From Chloroflexota bacterium (GTDB lineage Bacteria > Chloroflexota > Limnocylindria > QHBO01), in the NCBI GenBank assembly GCA_029865285.1, contig JAOUHE010000071.1, forward strand, positions 1 through 8,131: a stretch of DNA of 8,131 bases, given 5' to 3'. The position numbers were made by a program, and so were the translations under genes. Shown in pieces: positions 6,609 through 8,131 of the stretch. The notes under the pieces were generated by a model. The model was not told the origin of the DNA. It did not search any database and saw only the letters and a program-made list of their open reading frames with translations. Within the stretch, counting starts at the first letter, position 1. Every line of letters starts with the position of its first letter.

Positions 6609-6614
6609 TATACT
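6609..6614 (+). promoter_or_regulatory. Strong -10 box of the HTH-TPR regulator gene
   Basis: TATACT differs from TATAAT at one base and ends 7 nt before the ATG at 6622, so transcription would start at or within a base of the start codon. The -35 region is poor (TCAAAT at 6585-6590 with 18-bp spacing). TTGCCA at 6596-6601 is only 7 bp away and cannot act with this -10. The box also helps choose the start codon. Confidence 0.5.
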
Positions 6615-6621
6615 CCGGTCA

Positions 6622-7920
6622 ATGCCACGCACCCGGACCGCTGCACGGTCAACCGCGGACGACAAGAGACTCGCTCATCAGATCGGGGACCGCATCCGCG
6701 AAGCGCGGAAGCGGGCCGGCCTGACACAGCAGCAGCTCGCCGGTGATCGCTACACCAAGGCATATGTCAGCGCGCTCGAGACCGGGATCGCCCGACCCTC
6801 GATGGTCGCGCTGCGATACCTCGCCGAGCGGCTCTCCCTGGCGCCAAGCCACTTCCTCGATGAACAGAATCCCGCCTGGAGCCGGCTGGCCGTTGACATG
6901 ACTCTCGCGGCTGGCGACTGGCAGGCCGCGGCCGACGGATACCTCCGCCTGCTCGAGGGTGCGCCCGACGAGCAGGGGAGAGCGGAGATCCTGCGCGGCC
7001 GTGCGGAGGCGCTCGTGCGCCTGGACAATGGTCGAGAGGCCGTGCCGGCAGCCGCCGAGGCGGCCCGTCTGTTCGGCGCCTACGGCCGCGTCGCAGATGA
7101 GGCACTGGCCCGCTACTGGCTGGCCTACGGCCTCTATCTTTCCGATCAGGAGGCTGATGCGCAGAGCCTGCTGACGTCGCTGCTCGAGCGTGTCCGCGCC
7201 GGGCTCAAGGTCGACCCCGATTTCGAGATGCGACTCCTGATGGCGCTCGCAGCGGTCGCCTCACGCACCGGCGACTATGCGCGCTCGCTGACCTTCCTGG
7301 AGACCGCCCGTGGGCTGGTGGAGAGCCTCGATGACCGCCGCCGTGCCATGTTCCTCTTCAACCTCGCCATCAGCTACCAGGAGACCGGCGACACCGAGGC
7401 CGCGATTCGCACCGGCACGCAGGGGCTTGCACTCTTCCGATCTGCAGGCACCACGTTCGAGTCGGCGCAGATCGAGAACACGCTTGCCCTGGCGTACCTT
7501 GCGACCGGCAATACGGACCGCGCCGTTGAGCTGGCCTCGGAGGCCCGCGCCGAATTCGAGCGTGCTGGCGACGACCGGTTCCTGTCGGCCGTGCTCGACA
7601 CTGAAGCACAGATCGCGTTGGCTCGCGGTCAGCACCAGGAGGCAGCCTCGCTGGCTCACCGTGCCATCGACCTCGCGCGTTCATCGGGTAATCGGGCAAT
7701 GGAATTGACGGCCATGCTCACCGAGGCCAGGGCACTCCGGAGCACGGGAGACAATCCTGGTGCGGAGCTCCGCTACGCCGAAGCGGCGGATCTTGCGCGT
7801 GGCGGGCATTCGGCGGGCAGGACGCGCGAGGTATTGCGCGAGTGGGCCGCACTTCGCGCGGAGGCGGGTGACCACCGCGGCGCATACGAACTGACGAATG
7901 AGGCTTTGTCAGTCAATTAG
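6622..7920 (+). CDS. XRE-type helix-turn-helix regulator with C-terminal TPR-like repeats
   Basis: The product has 432 residues. The DNA-binding domain spans about 15-78: IGDRIREARKRAGLTQQQLA, then YTKAYVSALETGIARPSMVALRYLAERL, a textbook XRE helix-turn-helix. From about 85 to 428 the protein is a run of helix pairs rich in Ala and Leu with TPR-like A-x-x-x-Y/L spacing, for example FNLAISYQETGDTEAAIRTG (246-265) and TLALAYLATGNTDRAVELA (287-305). The layout resembles RRNPP-type and related XRE-TPR regulators, where the helical part binds a peptide or partner protein and controls DNA binding; no ligand is known here. The frame is open back to 6433, but those 63 residues look non-coding and a -10 box lies just before the ATG at 6622. 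No membrane segment or signal peptide is seen. It follows ligD by 292 bp and probably has its own promoter. Confidence 0.9.
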   Translation: MPRTRTAARSTADDKRLAHQIGDRIREARKRAGLTQQQLAGDRYTKAYVSALETGIARPSMVALRYLAERLSLAPSHFLDEQNPAWSRLAVDMTLAAGDWQAAADGYLRLLEGAPDEQGRAEILRGRAEALVRLDNGREAVPAAAEAARLFGAYGRVADEALARYWLAYGLYLSDQEADAQSLLTSLLERVRAGLKVDPDFEMRLLMALAAVASRTGDYARSLTFLETARGLVESLDDRRRAMFLFNLAISYQETGDTEAAIRTGTQGLALFRSAGTTFESAQIENTLALAYLATGNTDRAVELASEARAEFERAGDDRFLSAVLDTEAQIALARGQHQEAASLAHRAIDLARSSGNRAMELTAMLTEARALRSTGDNPGAELRYAEAADLARGGHSAGRTREVLREWAALRAEAGDHRGAYELTNEALSVN

Positions 7921-7923
7921 AGG

Positions 7924-7953
7924 TTGACAGGTGCGGTCCGGTGAGGTTAGGCT
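7924..7953 (+). promoter_or_regulatory. Promoter-like TTGACA-18-TAGGCT
   Basis: A perfect -35 consensus (7924-7929), starting 4 nt after the HTH gene's stop, is followed 18 bp later by TAGGCT (7948-7953), which fits TANNNT. A transcript would begin near 7960, just before the first hairpin. It has no certain gene downstream within the window, so it may drive a structured RNA or a plus-strand gene beyond the edge, or be chance. Confidence 0.4.
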
Positions 7954-7962
7954 GGGTCGCAA

Positions 7963-8009
7963 GGGTTGGCTGGGCACCCGGTCCAGCGCAATGCTGCCGG
8001 AGCCAACCC
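7963..8009. other. Stem-loop 1 in the 3' intergenic region (terminator or structured RNA)
   Basis: GGGTTGGCT (7963-7971) pairs perfectly with AGCCAACCC (8001-8009). Inside, CCGG (7978-7981) pairs with CCGG (7997-8000) and CAGC (7984-7987) with GCTG (7993-7996) around a GCAAT loop. The right arm is continuous; the left has a 6-nt bulge GGGCAC and a 2-nt bulge. That makes 17 bp in all. It begins 43 nt after the HTH gene's stop and no T-run follows on either strand. Confidence 0.55.
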
Positions 8010-8017
8010 CGACGCCG

Positions 8018-8064
8018 GGGGAATTGGGATCGGAGATCGGGCACAGCTCCGATCCCAATGCCCC
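8018..8064. terminator. Stem-loop 2, possible bidirectional terminator between convergent genes
   Basis: Thirteen contiguous base pairs (8023-8035 with 8047-8059) close an 11-nt loop; after one A-G mismatch four more G-C pairs extend the stem (8018-8021 with 8061-8064). If the minus-strand frame ending at 8077 is a gene, this hairpin starts 12 nt beyond its stop, a usual terminator position. No T-run follows in either direction. A structured RNA with stem-loop 1 is the alternative. Confidence 0.5.
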
Positions 8065-8076
8065 GCTGCATGCACC

Positions 8077-8131
8077 TCAGCCGCTCTCGGGGGCTTCGGC
8101 GAGGGTGAAGCGCCCCACCGCCGTGGGGTCC
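8077..8131 (-). CDS. Possible 3' end of a convergent gene running off the right edge
   Basis: On the minus strand 17 codons are open from the window edge to a TGA at 8077-8079, reading DPTAVGRFTLAEAPESG. Sixteen of the 17 third positions are G or C while second positions are mixed, which fits genes here. A strong hairpin begins 12 nt past the stop. The stretch is too short to identify, and the plus strand is also open from an ATG at 7991 to the edge, so this call is weak. Confidence 0.3.
   Translation of the reverse strand, partial: DPTAVGRFTLAEAPESG

Noticed and set aside
7991..8131. A plus-strand frame from an ATG at 7991, open to the right edge (47 codons)
   Set aside because: It overlaps both strong hairpins, begins with a Pro/Thr-rich stretch and has no ribosome binding site. 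A leaderless start is also excluded because the nearest promoter-like element would start RNA about 30 nt earlier. It stays possible if a gene continues beyond the edge.
7921..8131. Cobalamin, SAM-IV, c-di-AMP, tmRNA or RNase P RNA
   Set aside because: The consensus boxes of these RNAs, as I know them, are absent; only loose resemblance in G/C-rich stems.
1..8131. CRISPR array, insertion sequence or tRNA
   Set aside because: No spaced short repeats, transposase motifs, terminal inverted repeats around a gene, or tRNA-like cloverleaf were found.

Overview
This is a GC-rich bacterial window, with coding third positions mostly G or C. Three signs suggest Chloroflexota (Limnocylindria-like) or a related high-GC lineage: cysteine-paired S-layer homology repeats, a three-domain LigD, and -10 boxes sitting 6-9 nt before start codons, as in leaderless transcription. 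This placement is an inference; there is no rRNA or other marker gene in the window.

Layout, left to right. (1) 1-573 (+): 3' end of a secreted protein with three 58-residue S-layer homology repeats. (2) 574-947: no intact gene, but the minus strand carries a protein-like reading frame that follows the next gene's stop codon in the same frame. (3) 948-1697 (-): a degenerate HD-GYP-type protein. (4) 1776-2984 (-): a class V PLP-dependent enzyme of the isopenicillin N epimerase-like type; a 14-bp perfect palindrome lies between it and the HD gene. (5) 3004-3669 (+): a HAD subfamily IA phosphatase, divergent from the PLP enzyme across only 19 bp. (6) 3675-6329 (+): LigD, a complete phosphoesterase-ligase-polymerase end-joining protein, 5 bp after the HAD stop. 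(7) 6622-7920 (+): an XRE-type helix-turn-helix regulator with a long TPR-like helical tail. (8) 7921-8131: a promoter-like sequence, two strong stem-loops and possibly the last 17 codons of a convergent gene.

The clearest functional unit is HAD-LigD. LigD can trim 3' ends, add nucleotides and seal breaks. A phosphoglycolate-phosphatase-like HAD protein would suit disposal of 2-phosphoglycolate released from oxidised 3' ends, but that link is inferred. No Ku gene is present here. The minus-strand PLP enzyme and HD protein may form a second transcription unit. The most open questions are the coding-like stretch after the HD stop codon and the paired hairpins at the right end.
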